A DNA stretch of 64,000 nucleotides, taken from positions 1,364,001 to 1,428,000 of the forward strand of contig CAVNZM010000016.1 of the NCBI GenBank assembly GCA_963693365.1. The letters run 5' to 3'. The DNA is from Amoebidium appalachense. Taxonomy: Eukaryota; Ichthyosporea. The translations under genes were made by a program, and so were the position numbers. The notes beneath the pieces were generated by a model that did no database searches, was not told where the DNA came from, and saw nothing but the letters and a program-made list of their open reading frames with translations. This document shows, piece by piece, positions 50,833 through 62,615 of the stretch (its first letter is position 1; every line of letters begins with the position of its first letter).

Positions 50833-51538
50833 CACACACACACGAACACGCACATGCACACGTACCCGTACATTCACACGTACACGCACACACATACGCA
50901 CACGCACACAATCACACACGCACGCACACACACACACACACAGACAGACACACACGCACGCGCCACTCACCTGGCTTCTTCTGAATAGGTTGAAGCTCAT
51001 ATACTGTAGATTACTTTTAGCACATAGAATTCCATGTTCGGTTAGATTCCATAGTGTGTTGGTATCGGCATCTCCGTTATAGTGAGTTAGTGGGTGAGTT
51101 AGAAAGTGTGCTAGTGAGTTAATGAGTGTGTGTGTGTGTGTTCCACAGTGATTTAGTATGTAGTGAGTGTGGGAGTGGGAGTGACTATGTAAGTGAGTGT
51201 GTGAGTGTGTGTTTAAGCAATTCAGTGAGTTAGTGAATGAGTGCGCGAGCGAGCGCGTAGTGAGTGTTGTGTCCCTGCCTCGTGTGGCGCGTGTCGAAGC
51301 GTATAGATCGATCGATTCATATCTGTTCGATTTATTGGTTTGTCATGTTTACATTTCGTCGGTGCAGCCTAATCCAATCATATGTATCCAATCGGATATG
51401 GCTGACTATGCGTACACTGTTCACGTTTCTGTTCCTTTGCCAACTTCCTTCTAAGTTCGGTTGGGTGGGACTTTCAAAAAAAATGTGGACTCTTCCGTCA
51501 TGACTGGGACTCATGAATACTCATTTTAGAGTGGACGA

Positions 51539-51799
51539 ATGATTAACAAGCAGGTTCACAATCGATGGGAGAGTCTGGTATTCGACGAGTCATATCGAGG
51601 ATATCCAGCTATTGGTCATCGAACTAGCGGCTCAAATCAGCAACTGCATGTGTGTAACAGAGGGTCGGCACTCCAGAAGATAATTCATAACCAAAGTCAC
51701 AGACGGGAAAAGCACTGCTACCGCGGAGCCCGTTGCTGCATGAGCCATAAGTCGTGCAGCCATGTACAGGGGTCACTCACTTTTAAGATAACAGGTAAA
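51539..51799 (+). other. Possible exon with Cys/His-rich segment
   Basis: An open frame ends at a plausible donor (ACAG|GTAAAT). Near its end it encodes a Cys/His cluster containing KHCYRGARCCMSHKSCSH, which could be a CCCH-type finger (C-x5-C-x3-H). It lies downstream of copy 2 of the CCCH/KOW gene and may belong to it. No homologue is recognised. Confidence 0.3.
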
Positions 51800-51853
51800 T
51801 ACGGTTTAGGTGCTTAAGTCTTAAGGTTGCCCGGCTGTAGGGTTCATTATCTT

Positions 51854-51899
<46 letters not shown>

Positions 51900-51982
51900 G
51901 CCAACCCGCCCGCCCCGCCCGCCCATCCCGGTTCTGTGGGTGCTTCTTCTGGGCTGCGAGAGTTTTTTTTTTTTTCCCTTTT

Positions 51983-52029
<47 letters not shown>

Positions 52030-52035
<6 letters not shown>

Positions 52036-52199
52036 TACACACACCGCGCAACCGTGGCACGGAGACACGGAGACACCCACACACCCACATTGTGATACAC
52101 ACGTGCACACACACACCACACACACACAAACACACCCAGTGACAAACGAGCACAAAATCCAAATGAACACACAGACATCTGCACACATTTTCGCACAGC

Positions 52200-52238
<39 letters not shown>

Positions 52239-52517
52239 AAAAAAAAAAAAAAAACCACACTGCCCATAAAAAGGACCCACAGGACAGCTGGGGAAAGGGG
52301 GCTGGGGGGGGGGGGGGGGGAGGGGGGAGTGGTTGGGGGGAGACGCACACACACACGGTGCACAGTCACACGGACACACACACAAAACACACACACATTG
52401 TGACACACACACGTGCACACGCACACACACACCACACACACACAAACACACCCAGTGACAAACGAGCACAAAATCCAAATGAACGCACAGACATCTGCAC
52501 ACATTTTCGCACAGCCC

Positions 52518-52571
<54 letters not shown>

Positions 52572-52800
52572 ACCCACAGGACAGCTGGGGAAAGGGGCCG
52601 GGGGGGGGGGGGGGGGGGGGGGGGGAGACGCACACACACACGGTGCACAGTCACACGGACACACACACAAAACACACACACATTGTGACACACACACGTG
52701 CACACGCACACACACACCACACACACACAAACACACCCAGTGACAAACGAGCACAAAATCCAAATGAACGCACAGACATCTGCACACATTTTCGCACAGC

Positions 52801-52831
<31 letters not shown>

Positions 52832-52871
52832 AAAAAAAAAAAAAAAAAACCACACCGCCCATAAAAAGGAC
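52030..52871. repeat. 284-bp tandem array, three units
   Basis: Units start near 52030, 52341 and 52625. Each contains a CA-rich part, the segment CCAGTGACAAACGAGCAC, a C-run, an A-run, and the segment ACAGCTGGGGAAAGGGG followed by a G-run. Units 2 and 3 are nearly identical; unit 1 is more diverged at its start. ORFs of about 340 aa across the array on both strands are artefacts of the repeat. Confidence 0.9.
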
Positions 52872-53442
52872 CTAGCCTCGGTACCCCTACATCTTAATTG
52901 TTTTCAAAAAATCTACTACTGCTTATAATATAGGTGATATATATATTATCTTAATCCTGAATGACCCCTGTATATGTGATGTATGTGTTTTAGAACCTGC
53001 AGGAGGTAAGTTCACACGAAGTTACTAATACTAGCCCTGTTTCAATCTGTAATATGATTGGTCGCCAGCATCGGCCTCTGATCCTTGAGTAACCCAGTTT
53101 ACTCTTTACACATACACATTACACTGAAGTGTCCGTGAGGATACTTAACAGTGAGCGAGTGAGTGAGTGAGTAAGTTAGTGAGCGAGTGAGTGAGTGGGT
53201 GGGTGAGAGAGGGACGGAGGGAGCGAGTGATTGAGTGAGTGAATGGGCGAATATTAATGAGTAAGTGAGGTGAGTGCATGTTCAAGAGAGAGAGAGGGGG
53301 GGGGGGGGGGGGGGGGGGATTAGTGTGTGTGTCTGTGTGTGTAGATTTGTGCGAATGTGGGTACGTGCTTGTGTGCATGGGTACAAGCGCCCGTGGCATG
53401 CATGTGGGTAAGTCCTTGAAGGGTAGAAGGTTGGGGATAGAT

Positions 53443-53485
<43 letters not shown>

Positions 53486-54169
53486 AAGGGGACTGTGAGG
53501 AGGGAGGCGAGGGGAACCCTAAGAAGTCAATGAGAGGTTCGTGAGGCATGCATACGGAGACTGGGTGGACGGGGATGTGTTGGAGGTTTCCGAGAGGGCC
53601 CAGGGGAGGGGGAGATGGGGTTGAATGAGTTACAGCATAAAAGGCACACATTCTCGACGTGCGACACAACGCACAAGTTGCAGGAGTTGCAGAGCACACA
53701 CAAAGACCATGCATCGTAAGCAGAGCCCGGGGGGGGGGGAGGGGGGGGGGGGGGGGTTCCGAAATGACGTTTCAGAATCAAAGAATTTGAAGAGCGACTA
53801 AAGGATAGGGATGGGTGGGCTTGGCTTGTGTTTGGGTATTGAAGAGGCGTAAAGGGCATCCAGAAAAAAGAAGGGTGAGGGATGGGGAAATACTAAGACT
53901 GTAAAAGGGCATCCAGAAAAAAAAAGGGGGGAGGGGAAGAGGGTGTGTGTGTGTGTGTTGGGGGGGGGGGGGGGGGGGGGGGGGGATAATTCTAGAGCAA
54001 CACATGGGACAGGGGTTTCCTGTTGCGTAACATCGAGGTGTTCTAAATGAAACCGGGCATCATCAAGACATGGATGCAACCTCAGACAGCAATTTCTTGT
54101 GTTGTGGTTGTGGTGTGTGCTGCGCATGCGTGCTGCGTGCTGCGTGCTGTGTGCTCTGTGTGTGTGCTC

Positions 54170-54215
<46 letters not shown>

Positions 54216-54871
54216 GGCTTTATGTAGCCGCACAGCCTTAAAATTTTGCAGTCACACAGCTTCCTTCAGTACCCACAGCCTTTGCAGTCGCACCGTGCCT
54301 ATATTCCAAGGCTGGGGCTCAACTGGCATATTATCAATATATATAATGCGTTGTTTGCCGGACCTCAAATCCGGAATTTGGAGGGGACCTAAGGCCATTT
54401 TGTGAGGCATCAAAAACCATCGAAACGTTGCTTAGTTGTTTTTATGACATCAAAATCGCTAAATATTCTTGCGATACTAATGAAAAAGCCTAAAATAACT
54501 ATATATTTGATAATGAGAAAATTGAAATATAGTGCCCTAAAGTTGGGCCCGAGAGGATGTACGTACTCGGGGCTTTGAAATAAAAAGAAAACAACCAGCG
54601 GTTTCGGAGTCTACTGTGAACATGCTGGGCTGAATGACGGCAGAGGTCAGGTGATTCCCGTATCAAAACGGTTTTTGTTTCTAACCCAGAATGGAACGCA
54701 CTTTTTTTAGAGAAATTCGGCGACATTTGTTTTACAAAGTACTATATCATTGGTACAACGACATTTTGAAAATTTTAATGTAATAGAACTACCAATCCAA
54801 TCACAAAAACCTCAAAGGTCTGCTAACACCGGTTTAGGGGGACACGGGGATGAGGACGGCAAATTCTATAT

Positions 54872-54930
<59 letters not shown>

Positions 54931-55588
54931 GGCCTGTGGCACACACACACACACACACACAAACACATGTACATTTTAATGTTTTAATAGCTATAGGCAG
55001 ACAGTTGTTGAAAAAAAAATAGAGTAAGAAACACAACTAAATCAACTCAGTAATGTGAATATGACATTTAGGGCGAGTGTACTAGAAGGGTTTGTGGCTG
55101 ATAATGATTATTTATTTACACTAGAGCTAGGGTGATTCTGGGCGGTGGTCATTGGTAATTGTTTTGTTATTTGTTTTTTGTCCACATGTACACACAAAGT
55201 AATAATCGAATAGAATACAAAAACAACTAAGACGACAAAAACGCATACAACCTTCACTTGGCCCACACACACACATTCACACACACACAAACATTTACAC
55301 ACACACACACACACATAGACGTTGAACACAATGAAAGGAAATATATCTAGAAGTCGTCTATTTGCTACCACACTTTTATTTTGGGTTATATGTGGCCGGC
55401 GTTTCTACCCGGAGTATTGTTATGCCCGTCAGATTCACCAACATGAACTGTTAGTGCCACGGATAACACTTTACAGTTACAACGCCAAGTTACGTGTAGC
55501 AGCAAGATGCATTTATTTCTACCCGTACGCAAAAAAAAGGGCGGGGGGGGGGGGGGGGGGAGGGGGGAAGCGTGAGGGGAATGGCCAG

Positions 55589-55644
<56 letters not shown>

Positions 55645-55690
55645 GGGGGGAGGGAGGTAACAACCACACAACCCAACATCAATAACTGTC
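52872..55690. other. Intergenic with scattered low-complexity tracts
   Basis: Contains G-runs (53297-53319, 53443-53482, 53961-53985, 55543-55560, 55590-55643), CA runs (54874-54929 and 54942-54962) and a 19-bp direct repeat AAAGGGCATCCAGAAAAAA (near 53850 and 53906). The part 54230-54860 is plain AT-rich sequence. An ORF at 55322-55660 starts with a hydrophobic stretch but runs into poly(G) and is not supported as a gene. Confidence 0.5.
53618..53730 (-). repeat. Dispersed repeat of the intronic family (no host gene identified)
   Basis: In minus sense it starts GGGCTCTGCTTACGATGCAT, contains GTGTGTGCTCTGCAACTCC, and ends AACTCATTCAACCCC. It implies an unrecognised minus-strand transcript here, if the sense-orientation rule holds. 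Confidence 0.55.
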
Positions 55691-55691
55691 T

Positions 55692-55743
55692 CGTTATGTT
55701 TTGGCGCCGGCGACAGCCGTTATGTTTTGGCGCCGGCGACAGC
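55692..55743. repeat. 26-bp perfect tandem duplication
   Basis: Two identical units contain TATGTTTTGGCGCCGGCGAC. The unit includes the palindrome GGCGCC. Confidence 0.9.
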
Positions 55744-55949
55744 CGGCGCACAGACCTACTTGTATTGTTTAAAAAAAAAAAGGCTACAGCCTTGCACGTG
55801 TATGCATATCACAATACCTTCCAAGTTATAATATGACCTAATAAACTTTAGAAAATCAATTTGACCAACCCTGCAGGCCCTGGACTTTGGATGATCAGTT
55901 CAGCACTATCCCGAATCCTGAGATCTTGTAAGCAGCAGTAAAGATGTCA

Positions 55950-56635
55950 AGAAGGAGACGATTGGATCGACTGGCTCTTATGAGATGGAATGGTTAAAGA
56001 AGCAGATCTTGTAAGCAGCAGTAAAGATAGTATAAATGTAAAGATGTTAAGAAGGAGACGATTGGATCAACTGGAAGGAGACGATTGGATCGACTGGAAG
56101 GAGGCGATTGGATCGACTGGATCCTATGAGATGGAATTAACTTGGTAGTACAAAGGAACAAGAAAAGATAAGAAGGAGACGATTGGATCGACTGGAAGGA
56201 GACGATTGGATCGACTGGAAGGAGACGATTGGATCGACTGGATCCTATGAGATGGAATTAACCTGGTGAAATTGTAAATTGGAAATTTAGGATGTTGTAG
56301 GGCCCTCTCCTGAGGGCCACACATGTCAGTTGTAAATTTTAATTTTCATAATTTTTAATTTTCATGTTAGTTGTAAATTGAAATTGTAAATTGGAATTGT
56401 AAATTGGAATATTAGGATGAGGATGAAATTGGAATTTTAGGATGAGGATGTTAGTAGGGTACTTCAGGGCCCTAGAGGGCCCCTAAGGGCCCTGAGGGCC
56501 ACGGTTACCTTCCACTCCTAACATGAAATTTAAAATTACCTCCTAACATAAATTGTAAATTGGAATTTTAGGATGATGATGTTAGTAGGGTACTTCAGGG
56601 CCCTAGAGGCCCCCCCCCCCCCCCTAAGGGCCCTG
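55950..56635. repeat. 23-bp minisatellite and associated longer repeats
   Basis: The unit AAGGAGACGATTGGATCGAC plus TGG occurs singly and in tandem runs up to three between 55950 and 56240, separated by repeated spacers such as ATCCTATGAGATGGAATTAA. From 56270 to 56635 a second repeat set alternates TAAATTGGAATTTTAGGATG with GTAGGGTACTTCAGGGCCCT and stacked GGGCCC palindromes. Confidence 0.85.
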
Positions 56636-56906
56636 TTTACTTATTATATTGTTATTATTGATTAGAATTTCATCCATGATTAACATGAGAAAAGGAGGGA
56701 CCACCTTTTGTGTATGCAAATATTCTTGCAGCAATCATGTTAAATATAGATGTATTTTATATCTGTTCTTTAGTTTCAATGATTATAAGAGCCATCGCTG
56801 CCTTAAATCAATCTTATATCAAACGTCTTCTTGCATGTCCTACTATCAACTAACCGATGAGACAGAGTATGGAGAATTCCCTTTTCAACGTCAGTATAGA
56901 TGTTAC

Positions 56907-57328
56907 TGTGACGTAGATATACATCGAGTCACCACAGACACGGAAGCCCCCCAGATCAATAAACATCACGATGTAAATGGGGCTTCCGGGACTTGGCGTC
57001 CTCAGTCTTTTCCTTGTCCAAAACATATTTCTTGTCAACGAAAGCTGTGACCATCCGTCCCCAATCCGACTTTCATCCGTGTTCAAATTCATATTCCCAT
57101 CACAATTCGATGTCGCATGGTAGCAAAAGAGGAAGGTCTCCCTCGGGGGTAACAAGGTACACACGCTTCCACACGCGCGCTCTGCTAGCATGCTACGAAA
57201 GCTCATTTTTACGGACGGATGGTCACAGCAGTCCACGGATAACTACGGATACACGAGGATGCATTTGCTTACTTATTCGGACGTCGCCCCGCAATGAGGC
57301 CATTTTTTTGAACAGCCATATCATTTTT
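56907..57328. repeat. Dispersed repeat R2, copy 1 (422 bp)
   Basis: Matches 63579-64000 in the same orientation over 422 bp with roughly 95% identity by eye. Both strands stay open for part of it, giving similar short ORFs in the two copies, but no protein family is recognised. It encloses an inverted repeat: 17-nt arms at 57044-57060 and 57213-57229. Confidence 0.8.
57044..57229. repeat. MITE-like inverted repeat, 17-nt perfect arms
   Basis: GCTGTGACCATCCGTCC at the left is the exact reverse complement of GGACGGATGGTCACAGC at the right, 152 bp apart. In the second copy (63716-63902) the outer 14 nt of the arms are still complementary. No target duplication was found. Confidence 0.6.
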
Positions 57329-57507
57329 TCTTATTGTAGCACACACAACTCGGTTTTCGCACCAGCCCATTTCTCATGAGCGCATCATCTTTTCCCATTT
57401 TCCACACACGACCACAGTGATCGGCAAGTTTTAGTCCTGATACTTTGTGCGTATAAGCAAAGCACGAGAAACGCCACCCCCGTGTGCTGCTAATCCCGCA
57501 TAATGGG

Positions 57508-59438
57508 TGCCGTGTTGTAATACGTAGTATTTACATATGGTAAGATCTTCTCAGTTTGTGTTATGTTTCAGTTCATATGCTTACGAAAGGAAGGCATCCT
57601 TGTACCCTGATTTGATTGGCCAGATCCTGGATCAATAAGTTGAAATAAACACGGCCGTATGTCCGTGCAATGTACTCTGATCATGTCTTATAACCACGTG
57701 TCTGGAGACCATGGGAAGCTCCCATGAGCCATCTATCTTACCAGAGGCATGTAAAAGATTACGAAGTTCTATTCCCGTAATTAGTGTAACACATATTTGC
57801 TAACATATTACGTCTTAAACAATGAACATATGTATACGCGTGCACCTGTACGCGAAAGGCAATCTAATTTATGGAATGTTGTGAATGAGTGTGAGCGAAT
57901 GAACAATCAATAGACTTAGCTATATATGGCGAAAAGCCATGAGCCAAGAGCCACGAGCCGCCGGCGAAAGATTGCCATGAGGCTTGTACTTATATTCTTA
58001 CAGAGAGATGAAATCAATTAACAGAAGTGTGTAAATAATTAACAATGATATAAGGCTGATATATATCTGTCATTCTAGAGAAATATGTAGTAACTTGTAA
58101 TGTAAATATGCCCTGTACGTACTGTCTCTATATGATAAGTAGCTGTGAGCCGGATCCACTCATAAGGTCTTATAGGATGACATCATAGTGAGCAAAGAAT
58201 AGATCGAATAGATTGATTGGTTAGATCTGTAGCCGCGCACTTTGTACATAGATGTCGGAACTCTTTTAACATGATATTTAGTGTAGCCAAGAGCGCTAGA
58301 AAGTATAAAAGGTAGTTAGAATTCATTAGTTAGAAAGGGTCTTTCCCCTTCTTAGCACATGGTCACAACTAAGGGAAATAACACGAATAGAATAGGCATT
58401 GCTTGTCTATGGTCATCACTATTGCCTGTAGGCCATCGTATTGATACAGTCACGTACAGTTCCCTCGTCACATCTACATTACGGCCAGGTTGCCACAGCT
58501 TATGAGCATCAATAAACGTCCAAGTATTCATAAATTGCCATACTTAGTGTGTAACAGACCGCCGTCCTCAACGCTTAGTGTAAATGCCACACTCCTATTA
58601 TGTAAAGTGTAGCATCGATCTCCGATATGCTTGTATACTTGTAATCGTGTTGTATCGGCTTTAATCGTGTGTTGTAATATCGATTAGAATATTTATATGT
58701 GTGTACACGGATCCACCCACTCAGGGAGAGACGTGTACATGTTCGTGTGTACATAAATATCTCTGGTTATAGTTATGCTATTACTATCTTGTTTGTTGAT
58801 CTGTGCTCTCTTTTCCTTTCTCTTTCTCCTTCCTTATTTTCTTTTCTTTCTCTCCTTGTCTTCATGTGTATAATCGTATTTCTTTTCTACTAATATATGT
58901 TAGGTAGATTTGTGTTACTTAATACGTGTTCATTGGACGGTAACACACTTAGGCTACACTTAGAATAGCATGTGTGTTTAGACTTCATTAATTTACTTTA
59001 GTTTCCATGTGTTGCCGGGCTTTAACCAATCATCAAGGTTAAGTGTGATATGTCTGAGTCTTTGCAGTATGTCATAGGTTAGAACTTCCTTGATGATGAC
59101 ACGAGTTGACCTTAACTAGTGTCTGTGTCCTATCGTGTACGTCTCCGCGTACCGGATCTCTCTGAAAGCAATTGGTTCTTAGTGATTGGTTTCTATTAGA
59201 GATAGATCTGATTTCCGACTGGTCGGAATTCATGTATGGATTGGACTTAGAGGAATTTCAGGTATTTATTCGAAGATCAGAATAAATTCAGTCCAGTCGT
59301 GTCTAAACATTGATGTCTGTTGTGTACACTGCTCCGATCGTTCCGTGTTTTGTTGTTGTGTGTGTCTGTGGACCGTTTTCACACTGCACCACTGTGTCTC
59401 TGCTTACATCCCAAATACTTATATAATTTAACATGCCG
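57508..59438 (+). mobile_element. Copia-family solo LTR, long form, with 5-bp target duplication
   Basis: The LTR runs 57513-59433, starting TGTTGTAATACGTAG and ending ATAATTTAACA. It is flanked by TGCCG at 57508-57512 and 59434-59438. Both ends match the copia LTR in the window, but this copy is 1921 bp because about 1 kb (roughly 57610-58608) has no counterpart in the 935-bp LTRs. That extra part contains TATAAAAGG (58304-58312) and AATAAA (58511-58516), as expected of a U3-R promoter and poly(A) region. No internal element sequence is present. Confidence 0.8.
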
Positions 59439-59446
59439 GCCAGACA

Positions 59447-60447
59447 CTAAGTGTTAAATTGTATAAGTATTTGGGATGCGCAGTGGAAGCGTGCTGGGCC
59501 CATAACCTGTTAAATTGTATAAGTATTTGGGATGTAAGCAGAGACACAGTGGTGCAGTGTGAAAACACCACAGACACACACAACAACAAAACACGGAAGG
59601 ATCGGAGAAGTGTACACAACAGACATCAATGTTTAGACACGACTGAACTCAATTTATTTTGATCGCTAATAAATACCTGAAATTCCCTTAAGTTAAATCC
59701 ATACATGATTTCCGACCAGTCGGAAATCAGATCTATGTCTAAAATAACCAATCACAATTAACTGATTATTTCCCGGATAGATCCGGAGACGCGGGAACAC
59801 ACACCATAGGTCACAGCTATAAGAAAGAAAAGAGGTGAAGAGTAACGAGGAAAGAGGTGGTGTTTCTAACCTATCATCGGCTACAAAGACTCAGACATTT
59901 TCTGACTAAGTCCACTGATTGGATATAGTACGGCAACACACAAAACAAAAGTGGTTGACTAAGCTATGAATCATACCTGACAAGCTAAAGTGTAACCTAA
60001 GTGTTTTTTCTACCAATCAAAACATAACGAGTAATATAAATCTACTCAACGTATATTAGTGAGAGAGAAATATAATTATGTGAAAGGAAACAAGAGAAGA
60101 AAGAAAGAGAAAAGAAAGAAGAAGAAAGAGGAAAAAGAAAAGAAAGCAGGACAGAAAACACGAACAGCAAAACACAGTTATAACCGAAGATATTCATGTA
60201 CACATAACATGTACACGTGTCTCCCTCACTGGGTAGACTCGTGTACCTATAATCAGTTGCTGTAATCGATATCTAAACACACGAATATAGCCGACACAAC
60301 ACGATTACAAGTACTCAAATACACTGGAGATCGATGTCATAGTTTACGTACAAGGAGCACATCTTTTTCACTAAGTAAATGAATGAAAACATAACACGAA
60401 CTGAGAAGATCTTACAATATGTAAATACTACGTATTACAACACTAAG
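59447..60447 (-). mobile_element. Copia-family LTR plus tRNA-Met copy, with 5-bp target duplication
   Basis: CTAAG flanks the insertion at 59447-59451 and 60443-60447. On the minus strand it consists of a full 935-bp LTR (60442-59508), a 29-30 nt segment complementary to the 5' half of initiator tRNA-Met (59507-59478), and then the last 27 nt of the LTR again (59478-59452, ending TTTAACA). There is no gag-pol sequence. It inserted 8 bp beyond the target duplication of the neighbouring solo LTR. The LTR is about 98-99% like that of the intact element at 7712-8646. Confidence 0.85.
59478..59507 (+). other. Copy of nt 10-39 of initiator tRNA-Met (copia primer)
   Basis: The + strand reads GCGCAGTGGAAGCG then TGCTGGGCCCATAACC. 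These are the D-arm, anticodon stem and CAU anticodon of eukaryotic initiator tRNA-Met up to nucleotide 39, as I remember that tRNA, with one D-loop difference from the human form. The first G is shared with the LTR-end fragment. It is not a tRNA gene: the acceptor stem, variable arm and T arm are missing. Confidence 0.8.
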
Positions 60448-60809
60448 CCCAGCACACGTTTGCCGGAGGTTGTGAGTCTCGGACTTTGCTTGTGCCCACA
60501 CGGTGGTTAAGATCACTACCTGACGAACACTAGAGTCGTGTGTTTTCCTTCAGTCTGAACAGCAATGGTTTGCGCAATCTACGTGTATGTACCCAATCAC
60601 GTTATATTTCAACATGTATATCCGAAAGATCTATGTCTGCTTCTCGCTCTTGCTCGCCTCTGCTTACATGTTTTGCTTTTATGTTTTGTACCCACGTGAG
60701 GTCATCCTCAGAGGCACTGCAGCCCGCCCACGTGTGGTTAGGGGATGGCTTGGAGGTTTGCCTGTCCCTGACATATACACTGTGACGCCCCCCCCCTACC
60801 CCTAGTATG
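60448..60809. other. Short unique region, no gene seen
   Basis: Contains a 246-nt ORF (60540-60785) without recognisable similarity and a short C-run near 60788. No support for a gene. Confidence 0.5.
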
Positions 60810-60814
60810 CATCC

Positions 60815-61421
60815 TGTCGTGGCAACAAACAGAGTGTATATACGAACTACTCTAACTATCTGCACGCTTAAAGGGGCTCGAAACCGTGTATACGTATAAA
60901 CTTTTCTTTGAGTTGGGTGGGAAGCGAGAAAAACGAGTTCTTAGAAGAACTTCGAAAAGCCCGCGACCCCGCGAGACACTTCACAGACACGCGGCCCACT
61001 GGCCAGACAAATACCACAGTGACATTCAGCCAATCACAACACTCCCTCCCCCACAGACTACACGCACTCCACACCATTGGCTACCGCGACCTCAGACACC
61101 CCTACAGCACTAGAACACGTACACACGTTTACTCACAATACATATAAGCATACACACACGCGAGCAGGCAACATGGGTCTCGCCACGCACACAGCAAGAA
61201 GCAATACAACATTTAACATGGAGAGTACGCAGAGGCATGGGGCATGCACGCGCGCACCAAACAATCAGCCGCCGCTGCATCAGATTCTCCCCATACCACT
61301 GATTAATCTCCTCATACCCCATTTAGACCCCGGCATCACTATGCAAGAAAACCCCCGAAATTAACTCACCAAAACACAAAATATAGAAGCAAACTAATAC
61401 GAATCAGCTCAGCACATGACA
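60815..61421 (-). repeat. 3' LTR of copy B (607 bp)
   Basis: In sense it begins TGTCATGTGCTGAGC and ends TTTGTTGCCACGACA (TG...CA). Confidence 0.88.
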
Positions 61422-62205
61422 ACTCCCCCCTCGCACAGAAAATAACTGAGTTCCACCTCAGTAAAAACTACCTAAAAACAAAATAAAGTTATGTGCTGAG
61501 CGACTACAACTACCGCTAACCATGCAGGAAGCAACATATAACATATAACATAAACATATACATGCATCCACGCACCACCCCAGCATGGTTAGTACCCAAC
61601 CCAACCCCAAAACAAGGATAATATGAACCGCCACTGACGTTGCCCTGTAGATGCACCTCTGCCCCCGTCCACAACCTGCACCCAAAACCCCATGCCCCTG
61701 GCACAATGTTATATCGAGTGGAACATAGCAACAGACATGATGCCAGACGCCATCCATACAACCACACTCAGCATGCCCCATCCACAAAGAATTCCTAACA
61801 CAACCAAACATGCCGTGACGAACACCTCCAGACTCATGTGACGTACACCTCCAGACTCTCTTGCTGGCCATTCCTCTACCCGACAAAGACGCCTACTACG
61901 TAGGTCCCGGTGGTTTGGGAATGCCTCCGCCCCAACCGTGCCCTACCCAGCGGTGTGTCTAAGGCCTACTGCTGCACTGGGCACCACAACACTACTCAAC
62001 AACACTACGGGCAGCCACTGCAAAGGGCCTCAACACCAGGCCCAGGGCAGCCACTCCAAGGGGCCTCAGCACCAGGCCCTTTGACGACGGGGGTTCACAA
62101 CAGTGGGGGCCTGCCACTGCCATGACTACACTTCGACCCCCCCCCAGCCCCCTCGTCAGAGGGCCGAGCTCCCAAACAGCAGCAGGACTTTCTATTCCAC
62201 TGACC

Positions 62206-62600
62206 CTAACCACACACGTCGCCAACACAGGACTCATACACACGTCGAAAACGCCAGGCACCAGTAGAAAACCCAGCGAAAAATAACAATACACAACTCT
62301 CATACAACAACAACAACCCAAGAGACGGCCTACCCCCTAATAAAACCTTCATACCAGCAACACGGTCACCGACGTCCCTGCCCCCCACGACGGGGCTGTT
62401 TACACCACGCGTTGCCCCCGCTCCTTGCAGTTGTCGCAGGTGCCTGGGAAAGAGCCTGGCGCCGGCTCTTGCTGTCCCGCCCAAAGACGCCAGCCTGGCC
62501 CATCTGTTATCCCGTTGTGGCCGTGGCTGGTAGGGCTGGTAGCGCCGTGGGGAGGGTGACCGCCGCCGGTCCCTTCTGAGGCCTCTGCTGGGCAAACGGC
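62206..62600 (-). pseudogene. Gag C-terminal remnant with broken zinc knuckle (copy B)
   Basis: The Arg/Ser/Pro-Tyr/Gln-rich stretch and the start of the knuckle (CDNCKERG) match copy A, but 5 nt are missing where copy A encodes the His and Tyr. The frame therefore shifts and reaches a stop within a few codons. The region upstream of about 62600 in sense jumps directly to the Gag N-terminal remnant, so most of gag is deleted. Confidence 0.65.
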
Positions 62601-62615
62601 CCTGAGCTTGCTAAG

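Noticed and set aside
51821-52864. ORFs of about 340 aa on both strands
   Set aside because: They read through a tandem array of C, A and G runs plus CA repeats; open frames result from low complexity and unit length.
56850-57236. 128-aa minus ORF conserved with 63573-63845
   Set aside because: Both copies are so similar that open frames on either strand carry over by descent; no domain and no start shared between copies.
59478-59507. Initiator tRNA-Met gene
   Set aside because: Only nt 10-39 are present, directly joined to LTR ends; no acceptor, variable or T arm.
60490-60545. tRNA-like sequence GTGGTTAAGATCAC with a possible anticodon loop
   Set aside because: An A-box-like stretch is present but stems do not pair and no B box follows; too weak to call a tRNA gene or SINE.
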